Shown: in pieces, positions 1 to 7,086 of the stretch
Numbering within the stretch: position 1 is the stretch's first letter
How the letters are laid out: each line of letters starts with the position of its first letter
Assembly (NCBI RefSeq): GCF_019218295.1
Contig: NZ_JAHUZF010000004.1
Coordinates: 475,705-539,704 of the forward strand
Source: Maritimibacter sp. DP1N21-5
GTDB taxonomy: Bacteria > Pseudomonadota > Alphaproteobacteria > Rhodobacterales > Rhodobacteraceae
Direction: 5' to 3'
DNA length: 64,000 nt
Position numbers and translations under genes: made by a program
Notes under the pieces: model-generated
Told to the model about the DNA's origin: nothing
Databases searched by the model: none
The model's input: the letters and a program-made list of their open reading frames with translations, nothing else

Positions 1-476
1 ACGTGGGCGAGGACGAGGCCGCCACCGGCAACGCCCATTCTGAAGCCGTCGCCAGGATGGCGAAGGAACAGGGTGCCGCGAGTGTCGTGATCTCGGCCAA
101 GATCGAGGAAGAGATCTCGCAACTCGACCGCGAAGAACAGGAGATGTTTCTGGGCGAGCTCGGTCTCGACGAGGCGGGCCTCGACCGACTCATCCGCGCG
201 GGCTACGATCTGCTGCACCTTCAGACCTATTTCACCGTGGGCCCCAAGGAAGCGCGCGCCTGGACGATCAAGACAGGTACCTCCGCGCCCCAGGCCGCCG
301 GTGTCATTCACGGCGATTTCGAACGGGGCTTCATCCGGGCTGAAACCATCGCCTACGACGACTTCGTCGCCCTGGGCGGCGAAGCCGGCGCACGGGATGC
401 AGGGAAGCTCCGGGCCGAGGGCAAGGGATACATCGTGAAGGACGGCGACGTCCTGCACTTCCTCTTCAACGCCTGA
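1..476 (+). CDS. ychF: Ribosome-binding ATPase YchF, C-terminal fragment
   Basis: Only the last 150 or so residues are in the window; the gene enters from the left edge and reads from base 3 in frame. The fragment carries the end of the helical region and the C-terminal TGS/DUF933 domain, seen in LLHLQTYFTVG, ARAWTIKTGTSAPQAAG, VIHGDFERGFIRAE and the end GKGYIVKDGDVLHFLFN. YchF is an OBG-type ATPase that binds ribosomes and is linked to oxidative-stress control; that role is family knowledge. The GTP/ATP-binding G domain is outside the window. It is a host gene unrelated to the prophage and ends 22 bases before the end of the convergent sugar transferase gene. Confidence 0.95.
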   Translation, partial: VGEDEAATGNAHSEAVARMAKEQGAASVVISAKIEEEISQLDREEQEMFLGELGLDEAGLDRLIRAGYDLLHLQTYFTVGPKEARAWTIKTGTSAPQAAGVIHGDFERGFIRAETIAYDDFVALGGEAGARDAGKLRAEGKGYIVKDGDVLHFLFNA

Positions 477-497
477 CGTCCGCCGCCTTGGGCGGGT

Positions 498-1163
498 CTA
501 CTGCCCCTTGGCCCGGACGATCACGACCAGCGTCAGCCAGACGATCTTCAGATCGAGCCAGAGGCTCGCCTGCCGGATGTAGGTCAGATCGGCCCGCGCC
601 TTCATGCGCGTCTGGTCGATCCCCGTCGCATATCCGAGTTGCACCTGGGCGAGCCCCGCAAGGCCGGGCCGAATCTGATGCCGGGCGCGATATTCCGGAA
701 TGGCGTCGATGAAGACCGCCACATGTTCGGCAATGTCAGGACGCGGGCCGATGAAGGACATGTCACCGATGAGAATATTGAAGAATTGCGGCAATTCGTC
801 GAACCGCACTTTTCGTAGAAGACGCCCCAGCGGCGTGATCCGATGCGCCTCAACCGGGTCGTTCACGGCGCGCTGGGCGCCCTTCGCGTCGGTCATCGTG
901 CGGAATTTGTAGGCCGTGAAGGGTTTCAGATCCCGACCCACGCGAGTCTGCGAGAAAAGCAGGGAGCCCCGGTTGAAAAATGGGTTCAGGACGAGAAGTG
1001 CCAAGGCAACGAAAAAGACGAAGGGGAGCGCGCACAGCCCGATGACCACGTCGAGGACCCGTTTGGATTTCCAGTAGACCGGGTGGTTGGCCGCAAGTGT
1101 CACCCTCGCCTCACGCAGGCTTCGCGTCGGGGCGTCGGACAGAAAGGTCGCATCGAATTCCAT
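498..1163 (-). CDS. Bacterial sugar transferase (undecaprenyl-phosphate glycosylphosphotransferase, ExoY/WcaJ catalytic domain type)
   Basis: The 221-residue protein matches the short single-domain polyisoprenyl-phosphate sugar transferase family (PF02397), which adds the first sugar-phosphate to the membrane lipid carrier in exopolysaccharide or capsule synthesis. Visible hallmarks are an N-terminal membrane segment (LDVVIGLCALPFVFFVALAL), LFSQTRVGRD, YKFRTM, the catalytic stretch DELPQFFNIL, GDMSFIGPRP and IRPGLAGLAQV. It lacks the extra N-terminal membrane helices of WbaP-type enzymes. The start is ambiguous: ATG at 1163, or GTG at 1172 three codons upstream. It is a host gene convergent with ychF. 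The specific sugar cannot be told from sequence. Confidence 0.92.
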   Translation of the reverse strand: MEFDATFLSDAPTRSLREARVTLAANHPVYWKSKRVLDVVIGLCALPFVFFVALALLVLNPFFNRGSLLFSQTRVGRDLKPFTAYKFRTMTDAKGAQRAVNDPVEAHRITPLGRLLRKVRFDELPQFFNILIGDMSFIGPRPDIAEHVAVFIDAIPEYRARHQIRPGLAGLAQVQLGYATGIDQTRMKARADLTYIRQASLWLDLKIVWLTLVVIVRAKGQ

Positions 1164-1172
1164 GGTTCTCAC

Positions 1173-1502
1173 GGCAGCAACAATCCCTTTCGTCCAAACC
1201 TCGTGGCGTTTCGTGGCCGGTCATATCCCCAGGGTATCTAGCGACCGCCATCGCACATGAGCAAGCAAAACCGTTGGGAAATCGTCAAGACCAAAGACCT
1301 GAAGTGTCAAATTGGCGGGATCTGGCCGGTTTGTTGAGTGGGAGGAAACGGCAGTGTGCCGATGGCCCGCCCCGATACACATGCCACAGATGACGATTGG
1401 GGCATCAATTCCGCCATCTATGCCACCTCCGGGCCCGGGAAACCTGCCCCACCCGCCCTTTGCCTCTTGTTTTCCCTGAAAGACGCCCATAGACACACCA
1501 GC
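1173..1502. other. Intergenic region before tRNA-Ser
   Basis: These 330 bases separate the leftward sugar transferase from the rightward tRNA-Ser gene. I see no credible coding sequence; the open frames here have no recognisable protein character or ribosome-binding site. It presumably contains the divergent promoters of the two flanking genes, but I could not pick convincing -35/-10 pairs. Confidence 0.6.
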
Positions 1503-1592
1503 GGAGACGTGGCCGAGTGGTCGAAGGCGCTCCCCTGCTAAGGGAGTAGGCCCGGAAGGGTCTCGAGGGTTCGAATCCCTTCGTCTCCGCCA
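1503..1592 (+). tRNA. tRNA-Ser (anticodon GCT), prophage integration target
   Basis: This is a 90-nt class II tRNA. The acceptor stem GGAGACG (1503-1509) pairs with CGTCTCC (1582-1588), followed by the discriminator G and an encoded CCA. The anticodon stem CTCCC/GGGAG encloses CTGCTAA, giving anticodon GCT at 1537-1539, which reads AGC/AGU serine codons. The long variable arm (TAGGCCCGGAAGGGTCTC) and T-arm GGTTCGAATCC are typical of tRNA-Ser. The 3' 14 bases are duplicated at 61599-61612, so the prophage leaves the tRNA intact. Confidence 0.97.
1579..1592 (+). other. attL core (tRNA 3' end)
   Basis: The sequence CTTCGTCTCCGCCA is identical to 61599-61612. It covers the 3' acceptor strand, discriminator and CCA of tRNA-Ser, which is a classic tyrosine-integrase crossover location. 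Flanking bases differ on both sides of the two copies (C versus A before, T versus C after), which sets the repeat at 14 bp. Confidence 0.9.
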
Positions 1593-1638
1593 TACCTTTT
1601 TTCAGCGCCAACAACCAAAGGAATAAGGGGCTTTCACC

Positions 1639-1669
1639 GTGACCCGTTTTGTGACCCGAAATGTGACCC
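1639..1669 (+). repeat. Three integrase arm-type repeats (GTGACCC, 12-bp period) at attL
   Basis: GTGACCC occurs at 1639-1645, 1651-1657 and 1663-1669, exactly 12 bp apart, with an A/T-rich filler between. The same heptamer with the same 12-bp spacing recurs at 61505 and 61517 beside attR. Position close to both crossover sites and regular spacing suggest integrase arm-binding sites. This is inferred; the binding protein is not shown by sequence. Confidence 0.65.
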
Positions 1670-1715
1670 AAAAATGCGGGGTGCTTTCCCCTGCGGCCGG
1701 CGTAGTATCTGGCTC

Positions 1716-1889
1716 ATGATCAGCGCCTTCCAAGAAATCATCCTCGCCGCGTGCGGAATCGTCGGGACCTATTCCCTCTGGGCTCTTGTCGAGACCGCAA
1801 AGCACCCCGAGGAAGAAGGCGCCACCGTGATCTGGGGCGGCCTTCTCGCGGGATCCGTGGTTATTGCGGCTGCGATCCTGATCGGATGA
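1716..1889 (+). CDS. Small putative membrane protein (57 aa)
   Basis: An ATG at 1716 opens a 57-residue ORF (MISAFQEIILAACGIVG...) with two hydrophobic stretches, about residues 5-23 and 40-56, separated by a charged loop KHPEEEG. It lies just inside attL and its last 29 bases overlap the 3' end of the convergent ASCH gene. No good ribosome-binding site is visible. It could be a lysogenic-conversion or superinfection-type small membrane protein, but that is guesswork, and it may not be expressed. Confidence 0.35.
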   Translation: MISAFQEIILAACGIVGTYSLWALVETAKHPEEEGATVIWGGLLAGSVVIAAAILIG

Positions 1890-2487
1890 GATCGTCCACG
1901 TTCTCGCGGATCACCTCGAACGTGTAGGCCGCGACCCACGGGTTCGCGTCCCATCCGTAGCCGCGACCTGCGTTGAGGCTGTCCCAGAGGCTACGAAAAG
2001 AGGCCGTTCCGGTTGCGCATTTTCCGCCACGGTCGAGGTAGTCCCGCCATGCAATGCAGTTCCCGCGAGAGCGGTCCTGATCGTGTGCAACACCCTCAGC
2101 CACCGCATCCGCCTCGCTGATCTCCTGCAACCGCTGCACGCGCACGTCCGTGACACGCAGGGTCAGGCGTGAGGCCCATCGGGGCATGTGGATCGAGGGG
2201 CGCCAAGAAAAATGGCCTTGGCTGCCCTCCGGCCAGTCGGCGCGATAATCGCAATGCCGGTCGATCAGCTTGTGAGCCTCGCGGACCCAGAGCAGATCGC
2301 CAACCCAGAACGGCAGTCGGTAACTATCGAAAGACTGGTCAGTCCATCGGGCGCCCGCGTCCTGCTCCCATCCGTAGTGGATCACGTCGCCATACGGCTG
2401 AGGCTTCAGGACGCGGCGCGTTTGTGTCTTGCGACCGTCCAGAAGGGCACGGACCATCGGCGCGGAAAAGAGGATGGGCTTGATCAT
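1861..2487 (-). CDS. ASCH-superfamily (PUA-like) phage protein
   Basis: The N-terminus MIKPILFSAPMVRALLDGRK followed by TQTRRV is the diagnostic opening of phage ASCH/PUA-like proteins, which are thought to bind RNA or modified nucleotides. Further family features are LPFWVGDLLWVREAH, MPRWASRLTLRVTDVRVQRLQEISEADAVAEGV and the C-terminal NPWVAAYTFEV. At 208 residues it has the usual length. It is the last gene of the leftward early operon; its ATG overlaps the preceding stop (ATGA). The molecular target is unknown. Confidence 0.82.
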   Translation of the reverse strand: MIKPILFSAPMVRALLDGRKTQTRRVLKPQPYGDVIHYGWEQDAGARWTDQSFDSYRLPFWVGDLLWVREAHKLIDRHCDYRADWPEGSQGHFSWRPSIHMPRWASRLTLRVTDVRVQRLQEISEADAVAEGVAHDQDRSRGNCIAWRDYLDRGGKCATGTASFRSLWDSLNAGRGYGWDANPWVAAYTFEVIRENVDDLIRSGSQPQ

Positions 2488-2663
2488 CTGGTGCGCCTCC
2501 GTTGCTTGCGCGCGGCCTTCACCTTTGCGCGCTTGTCGGGTTTCGCAGCGGTCCTCGCGCGGACCTCGGCTGTGCGACGCGCCTTACGCAAGCGGTCCTC
2601 TTCGAGCTGGAGCTTCATCGCGAACTCGAAGAACGGGTCATCTATGCGGTGCCACTGGCTCAT
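2484..2663 (-). CDS. Small basic phage protein (59 aa)
   Basis: This ORF of 59 codons starts at ATG 2663 (MSQWHRIDDPFFEFAMKLQL...) and ends in a TGA that overlaps the start of the ASCH gene. Its ATG overlaps the stop of the upstream 181-aa gene, so it sits perfectly in the translationally coupled chain. The C-terminal half is strongly basic (many K/R, ending KAARKQRRRTR), which suggests nucleic-acid binding or disorder. Function is unknown. Confidence 0.7.
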   Translation of the reverse strand: MSQWHRIDDPFFEFAMKLQLEEDRLRKARRTAEVRARTAAKPDKRAKVKAARKQRRRTR

Positions 2664-3205
2664 TCACCGTCCTCCTGTAGTGCAGCGCGGATGCGGCCCT
2701 CGTAGTCGGCTTGGCAGTGCGCTTTGGCTTCGTCCAGCGAGGCTAATCCGCTAAACTCTTCATTCTGATCTCCCGGGTCTTCTGCTGGGGCGGATCCACC
2801 GTAGTCACCCGATGACCACTGCAAAACCTCGTAGCAGCCAATTATGCTGTCAGCAGTCTGACGCGGAGAGTTTCTGCTGATACGTTCGTCCTCCCACACC
2901 AGCGGCTTCACTTGCACCTTCGCGTTCATCGCCTCCCGCAGCCGCGCCACCTCGGCCTCTAGGGCGGTGATGCGGTCGGCGGCTTCGTCTGCGTCGAACG
3001 GGTTCGGATGGATAGGCCCGATAGGCTCTCCACGAGGAAGGTTCTCCCATCCACCGTATTCGTTCATACGCTGCCAGCGTCCTTTGATGCCCCTGCGAAA
3101 TTGATCAGACTTAGGTTTGTAGGCGAGCCAGCGAACAGGGTAAAACTCGGTTGCATAGCCTTCTTTGACTTCCGGCTCGTGATGTATTTGTCCAGGATCA
3201 CTCAT
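2660..3205 (-). CDS. Phage protein of unknown function with central coiled coil
   Basis: The product is 181 residues. The N-terminal part (FYPVRWLAYKP, MNEYGGWENL) is followed by a short coiled coil (ADRITALEAEVARLREAM) and then a module beginning VKPLVWED... with GCYEVLQW, an arrangement often seen in hypothetical proteins of temperate phages. There is no catalytic motif. It overlaps both neighbours by a few bases in the left operon. Confidence 0.72.
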   Translation of the reverse strand: MSDPGQIHHEPEVKEGYATEFYPVRWLAYKPKSDQFRRGIKGRWQRMNEYGGWENLPRGEPIGPIHPNPFDADEAADRITALEAEVARLREAMNAKVQVKPLVWEDERISRNSPRQTADSIIGCYEVLQWSSGDYGGSAPAEDPGDQNEEFSGLASLDEAKAHCQADYEGRIRAALQEDGE

Positions 3206-3473
3206 CGCTCTTGCCTCCCTGTGCGCGTCGTGCCCTGAGAATGCGGCCTAGCTCCATCATGGAGACTTCCACCGCGCCGAGTGCGACGGCCTGCTTTCGT
3301 TTGGACAGGGCGATGTCGAAATGCTCGCGGGGCGTGCCCGCGTTCTGTATCCACTTCCGGTCAACGCCGATCAGATCAGCCATGGCGATCAATTCCTCGG
3401 TGCTGTCGGCGATCATGTGGCACATCTTCATGCGGCCAAAGGACGCGCGCATGGTGTCGACGTAGACGGTCAT
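3198..3473 (-). CDS. DUF4031 domain protein
   Basis: The start is ATG at 3473 (MTVYVDTMRASFGRMKMCHM...), which overlaps the previous stop and is preceded by GGGAGG. The 91-residue product fits DUF4031: MTVYVD opening, CHMIADSTEELIAMAD, IGVDRKWIQ, HFDIALSKRKQAVALGAVEV. The conserved aspartate, histidine and basic residues suggest a nucleotide- or metal-binding role, but no function is established. Its C-terminal tail RRAQGGKSDE carries the same Shine-Dalgarno-bearing cassette seen at the two preceding junctions. Confidence 0.85.
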   Translation of the reverse strand: MTVYVDTMRASFGRMKMCHMIADSTEELIAMADLIGVDRKWIQNAGTPREHFDIALSKRKQAVALGAVEVSMMELGRILRARRAQGGKSDE

Positions 3474-3721
3474 TCCTCGCCTCCCTGTGCTCCGCGTCGA
3501 TCTTTCCGGTCTCCCATACCGAGTGACACGGCGAGATCGACGCCCATTGCCGTGAGAAAGTTGTGGCCCGAACTTTGATCGGCATAGCCGTTTTCCCTGA
3601 GCCACTTTCGGGAGGTTTTGCAGACAAGGTTCCCGTCCCAGATCGGTCCGTCCTTGAACATCTGCCAAAGTGCCTCGTGGACACCAGACGGCATGTCCTG
3701 AATATCGCGGTAGTTGCTCAC
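3470..3721 (-). CDS. Phage hypothetical protein (83 aa)
   Basis: The start is GTG at 3721, overlapping the upstream TGA (GTGA) and preceded by GGGAGGCGAGAC. The product (MSNYRDIQDMPSGVHEALWQ...) has no recognisable domain. The stretch WQMFKDGPIWDGNLVCKTSR and a later AMGVDLAVSLG look like a compact alpha/beta fold. A longer in-frame ORF upstream is rejected because it would run through the neighbouring gene. The C-terminus RGAQGGEE repeats the tail of the neighbours. Confidence 0.7.
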   Translation of the reverse strand: MSNYRDIQDMPSGVHEALWQMFKDGPIWDGNLVCKTSRKWLRENGYADQSSGHNFLTAMGVDLAVSLGMGDRKDRRGAQGGEE

Positions 3722-4236
3722 GTCTCGCCTCCCTGTGCGCGGATGGTGGCGAGCAACGCCCGCGCGTCGTCCTGAAACGCCTCGACCACATCGTAGGGCG
3801 TCACATCGTCCAGGCTGTCTTGCGGGTCCGGTGCGCGACCGCTGATCACGTCGAATTTCCACTCGGCGAGTTCGGTCACAAAGTCGATCCACGGTGCGAG
3901 GATGCGCCTGTCGTGCTCGGCGAGCGCGTCCCGGTCGGATTGGTCGGCGAGGGCGCGGATTTGGTGCGACCACGCCTCAAACCACCATCCTGCGGTGCTT
4001 ATAAGCTCCTCTTGATCTGACGGGGGTAGCAGTCCAAGGTCATGCCGATAGCTAAGAGCCGCGTTTCTGCGGTTCTCGTATGTCTTGAGGTTCGCCGCCT
4101 GCTCCACCACCGCAGCGAGGCGGGCGCGGGCTATGTCGCGTTCGCGGGTCATCGCCTCAAGGGCGTCCCGGTTGCCGTGGCGGGCTTCCGTGTCTGCCAT
4201 AGTCTCGTGGGCTGTAAGTGCTTTCGTCTCGGTCAT
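3718..4236 (-). CDS. Phage hypothetical protein, helical (172 aa)
   Basis: The product (MTETKALTAHETMADTEARH...) is mostly helical and charged, with a likely coiled coil around residues 25-60 (ALEAMTRERDIARARLAAVVEQAANL). The C-terminus AQGGET contains the repeated junction cassette that also provides the ribosome-binding site for the next gene. No family was recognised; position in the early operon suggests a non-essential host-interaction role. Confidence 0.68.
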   Translation of the reverse strand: MTETKALTAHETMADTEARHGNRDALEAMTRERDIARARLAAVVEQAANLKTYENRRNAALSYRHDLGLLPPSDQEELISTAGWWFEAWSHQIRALADQSDRDALAEHDRRILAPWIDFVTELAEWKFDVISGRAPDPQDSLDDVTPYDVVEAFQDDARALLATIRAQGGET

Positions 4237-4898
4237 TGGTCACTCCTTCCTGCGAGCGCTTCGAACGCTTCGCGATCTCCGTTGCAGCAGTAAAATTCAG
4301 GCTTCACCGGGCCGGTAATGCGGGATCCGTGCGCGTTGGCCTGGTGCTGGTAGACCAGCGAAGCGGGGCCGATCTTCATGCCCGGGAAGCTGAAATGAAC
4401 CTTGGCCTGCTGGACAACGTAGGGGCTGCACCAAGTCGGCACATAGACGTGGTGCCGATACTCGCCAAAGCAGGGCTCGATGTCGGGGAACCGCGCTGTG
4501 ACCACGCCTTTGAGCATGTCCAGAAACGCCTCACCGAACGCTTTGCAGGCTGCGTATTCCGCCATGCGTTGCATCCGGCAGACGTGGCAACAGTAGATGT
4601 GTCCATGCTCGACGCCGACGATGCCGGTCACGGGAAGCCCCGCGTCCTCCATCTCATCCTCGTTGATCTGCATTCCGCAGCCGAGGCATTCAAATCGCCA
4701 ACCTTCAGAGACCAGCAGCCACGCGGGAACGCCGGTCTCTTCAAAGCGATCGAGGTCTTTGCGGCGCTTCACTTCCATGCCGCCGATGTCGTCCATGTTC
4801 AGGAGGTTCGCGCCGATCCGGCGGGCCTCTATGTTGGACTTTGCGAAGACGATCCCGCCGGTGAACTCGTCGGTTTCGAGGTAGGAATATGCGCCCAT
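4233..4898 (-). CDS. Phage hypothetical protein with CxxC zinc-binding pairs
   Basis: ATG at 4898 (MGAYSYLETDEFTGG...) overlaps the stop of the upstream gene, so the 36-residue upstream extension is discarded. The 221-residue product contains FECLGCGMQ and, about 50 residues later, CCHVCRMQ, which together could bind one zinc ion. A tyrosine/proline-rich C-terminal half (VPTWCSPYVVQQAKVHFSF) follows. I recognise no named family. Confidence 0.68.
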   Translation of the reverse strand: MGAYSYLETDEFTGGIVFAKSNIEARRIGANLLNMDDIGGMEVKRRKDLDRFEETGVPAWLLVSEGWRFECLGCGMQINEDEMEDAGLPVTGIVGVEHGHIYCCHVCRMQRMAEYAACKAFGEAFLDMLKGVVTARFPDIEPCFGEYRHHVYVPTWCSPYVVQQAKVHFSFPGMKIGPASLVYQHQANAHGSRITGPVKPEFYCCNGDREAFEALAGRSDQ

Positions 4899-5167
4899 CA
4901 CTCTTTGCCCATCTTTGTCTTGCGGTAGGCGTCTCGGGCGATTTCGAAAACGCCCGCTGCCTTGACCATCTTCTCGACCTTGTGCTTGGGCTCGCCGGCC
5001 GCCCAAGCGGACATGCAGGCCTCATAGAACCCATCTGCGGCCTCGATCATGGCTCGGGCGGCAATAAGCTCACGCGCGTGACCTCGAATGGTCGCGGCTG
5101 ACCCCACGAAGGTTTCGCTATCCATCGCCGCGAGCTGGTCCAGATCGTTCGGGTTCACTTCAGCCAT
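4898..5167 (-). CDS. Small phage hypothetical protein (89 aa)
   Basis: ATG at 5167 (MAEVNPNDLDQLAAMDSET...) overlaps the upstream stop by a few bases. The product is wholly helical and ends KTKMGKE. No domain is recognised. It belongs to the coupled left operon. Confidence 0.62.
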   Translation of the reverse strand: MAEVNPNDLDQLAAMDSETFVGSAATIRGHARELIAARAMIEAADGFYEACMSAWAAGEPKHKVEKMVKAAGVFEIARDAYRKTKMGKE

Positions 5168-5420
5168 GGTTCGGACCTTTCTTGAGCCGGATAAATTCGG
5201 CCATGTGCAGGGGGATGATCTCGTCCGGTTCGTCGGTGTCCTCGCGCACGATGACCGCCACATCGTAGAAGCCCATCGGCCCGGCCAGTTGCTTGACCAC
5301 GATGCGCGTTACCCCGTTGCGGCCCACTTTGCCGAAGGAATACTCCCCGATCTCGTTTTCCGGGCCGAACACCGCGTCGAGTTCCTGCCCTTGGTGGAGG
5401 TTTGAAAATCTCTCCACCAT
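5160..5420 (-). CDS. Small phage hypothetical protein (86 aa)
   Basis: ATG at 5420 (MVERFSNLHQGQELDAVFG...) abuts the stop of the secreted protein gene upstream. The product looks like a small beta-barrel (NGVTRIVVKQLAGPMGFYDVAVIV) followed by DEPDEIIPLHMAEFIRLKK. No function can be assigned. Confidence 0.62.
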   Translation of the reverse strand: MVERFSNLHQGQELDAVFGPENEIGEYSFGKVGRNGVTRIVVKQLAGPMGFYDVAVIVREDTDEPDEIIPLHMAEFIRLKKGPNHG

Positions 5421-5737
5421 CACATAGCCCCCGGCGGCAGGGGGACAGGGTGGCAGTCGCCCGTGACGGGATCGCCAAACTCTCCGTGGATGATAAGAAG
5501 CCGCAGCTTCCATAGTTCGCACTGGGCGCGGTTCATCTGCCCGTCAGGGAAGGCGTTGAATGTCCGGGTGTAGTAGTGGGTCACGTCGCGCTTGGACGCC
5601 TGTGGGATCGAGACCTTGGCGATCAGCTCGTATTCGATAGCCGTTTCCTCGATCTTGTCCGCGACCTTGATTAGTTCGCCCGCGCTGGCCGGTGCGGCGA
5701 GGGCGAGTGCGGTCAGGAGGGTTAGGGTCAGTTTCAT
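5420..5737 (-). CDS. Putative secreted/periplasmic phage protein (signal peptide)
   Basis: The ATG at 5737 opens a clear Sec signal peptide, MKLTLTLLTALALAAPASAG, with cleavage predicted after ASA near residue 18. It is preceded by the ribosome-binding site GAGGAGC. The mature 87-residue domain has two cysteines (AQCELW and TGDCH) that could form a disulfide. An exported early-operon protein could act in superinfection exclusion or lysogenic conversion; this is inference only. Confidence 0.66.
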   Translation of the reverse strand: MKLTLTLLTALALAAPASAGELIKVADKIEETAIEYELIAKVSIPQASKRDVTHYYTRTFNAFPDGQMNRAQCELWKLRLLIIHGEFGDPVTGDCHPVPLPPGAM

Positions 5738-6363
5738 GCGTTGCTCCTCTTGGCGTTCCGTGCCGCCTCGATGGCGGCGTTGATGTCGTATCGGTCGTTT
5801 TCGGGTGTGATCCGCGCGAGCGCCTTCCAGGCGGCTTCGGCGACGGCCAGCGGGCAATCCTGCGCAACGCCCAGAACCTCCCACCACATGCGCGGCGGGG
5901 TTGTGACGATCGGGCTCATGTCTCCGGGCGGCGGGAGCGCGGTGAACCCGGCGAACGCGCGCTTCAGCATCGTGCCGCCGCCGTGGCGCTGCATCTGGCG
6001 CATCCCCGAGATCGCGAGCGTCAGGGACCTGATGTTGTCGGGCACGCGCTGGTAAGCGTCCTGCGCCATGACCATGGCCTCACCGTCGAGGGTGAAATAC
6101 ACGGCGATTCCCGGATCATCGGGCGCACGGCGACCGGAATAGGGCTCGCCGTCGAGGCGAATCTCCACATTCGTGGATAGAACCACGTTGCGCGCGCCGA
6201 GCATTTCAAGCTCCTTGGCGAGCGCGATGCGCGTGTCGTTGATCGTCGTGGCCTTGTAGCCGCCCTTCCAGTCGCCGCGCTGAAACTTGTGTCCGTTGTC
6301 GCGATACAGCGGGTTCGTGCGTGGCCACCCATCCGGCCATTGCAGGGGGTAGGCTTGCGTCAT
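5734..6363 (-). CDS. Phage protein with C-terminal degenerate J-like domain
   Basis: Residues 1-130 are unassigned (MTQAYPLQWPDGWPRTNPLY..., FTLDGEAMVMAQDAYQRVPDN). The last 55 residues match the DnaJ J-domain pattern WWEVLGVAQDCPLAVAEAAW followed by ARITPENDRYDINAAIEAA. The canonical HPD tripeptide is replaced by TPE, so DnaK stimulation is doubtful. Similar 'J domain-containing' proteins occur in early operons of alphaproteobacterial phages. The start overlaps the upstream stop (ATGA). Confidence 0.75.
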   Translation of the reverse strand: MTQAYPLQWPDGWPRTNPLYRDNGHKFQRGDWKGGYKATTINDTRIALAKELEMLGARNVVLSTNVEIRLDGEPYSGRRAPDDPGIAVYFTLDGEAMVMAQDAYQRVPDNIRSLTLAISGMRQMQRHGGGTMLKRAFAGFTALPPPGDMSPIVTTPPRMWWEVLGVAQDCPLAVAEAAWKALARITPENDRYDINAAIEAARNAKRSNA

Positions 6364-6692
6364 GCCTTCGCCCCATCCGGCGCGCGTGTCGGCTCAACCG
6401 GCCCGGAGATCTGCATGGAGGACGGGTTCGCCGCGAGCGCGATCAGATCGTTCAGCGCCTTGGACCTCGGTTTCTGGATCCGCCAGCGGATCACCTTGCC
6501 GATTGCAGGGAGTTGACCGCCGGAGAAAGCGATCCTCGCGATTTCGCTGGCTCCGGGCCATTTCGCGACAACCCTGATCGGGCCGGTGATGTGAACGATC
6601 TGCAATTCAACGATCACCCCGGCCTTGAGCGCGGACGGAATCCCCTTGTGATCGTGCAGGACCCACGGCCCCCAAGCGATTTCATTGGTCAT
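6360..6692 (-). CDS. Phage hypothetical protein (110 aa)
   Basis: ATG at 6692 (MTNEIAWGPWVLHDHKG...) abuts the preceding gene's stop. The product has an N-terminal WxxHDHxG-type beta start, a central basic strand GKVIRWRIQKPRSKALNDLI and a disordered C-terminus. Function is unknown. Confidence 0.62.
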   Translation of the reverse strand: MTNEIAWGPWVLHDHKGIPSALKAGVIVELQIVHITGPIRVVAKWPGASEIARIAFSGGQLPAIGKVIRWRIQKPRSKALNDLIALAANPSSMQISGPVEPTRAPDGAKA

Positions 6693-6898
6693 CATTGGCC
6701 TCCATTGCCTTTCTCGAAAAGATCGCCTTGAGCGGCGCAATCCCGGGCGATGTCTTTCATGATCGCCAATTCGCGATCAGCTTCCGCCTGCGTCATGCGC
6801 CCATCCTGAACCCGTCTCGGATAGACCCGCCTGCGCATTATGATTTCCCGCTCGATGGCGGCGAGCTTCTGTTCCCGGCTGAACGTCTGATTGGTCAT
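6692..6898 (-). CDS. Small phage protein (68 aa)
   Basis: The product MTNQTFSREQKLAAIEREII... contains MRRRVYPRRVQDGRMTQAEADRELAIM (quoted here as two overlapping pieces, MRRRVYPRRVQ and DGRMTQAEADRELAIM), a pattern frequent in small phage proteins. ATG at 6898 is preferred over GTG at 6910 because GAGAG lies just upstream. Its role is unknown. Confidence 0.66.
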   Translation of the reverse strand: MTNQTFSREQKLAAIEREIIMRRRVYPRRVQDGRMTQAEADRELAIMKDIARDCAAQGDLFEKGNGGQ

Positions 6899-6906
6899 CT
6901 GGTCTC

Positions 6907-7086
6907 TCACTCGTGCATCTTCGCCAGCTCACGCGCCCGCTCGATGGGGTCGTCCGTGGCGATGGCCTTGCGGTGTGTCTGAAGCGCGGCGTCGAGCGTG
7001 CGGAACACCGGCGCATAGGTCGGGTCCACCAGCATCAGTTCGGCGACCGCGCGGGTCGCGGCTTCGAGGCGGGTGATCTCGATCAC
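6907..7086 (-). CDS. Small phage protein (59 aa)
   Basis: GTG at 7086 overlaps the upstream TGA (GTGA). The product (MIEITRLEAATRAVAELMLV...) is a single helical domain with the phrase DPTYAPVFRTLDAALQ. Upstream extension of the frame runs into the nuclease gene and is discarded. Unknown function. Confidence 0.55.
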   Translation of the reverse strand: MIEITRLEAATRAVAELMLVDPTYAPVFRTLDAALQTHRKAIATDDPIERARELAKMHE

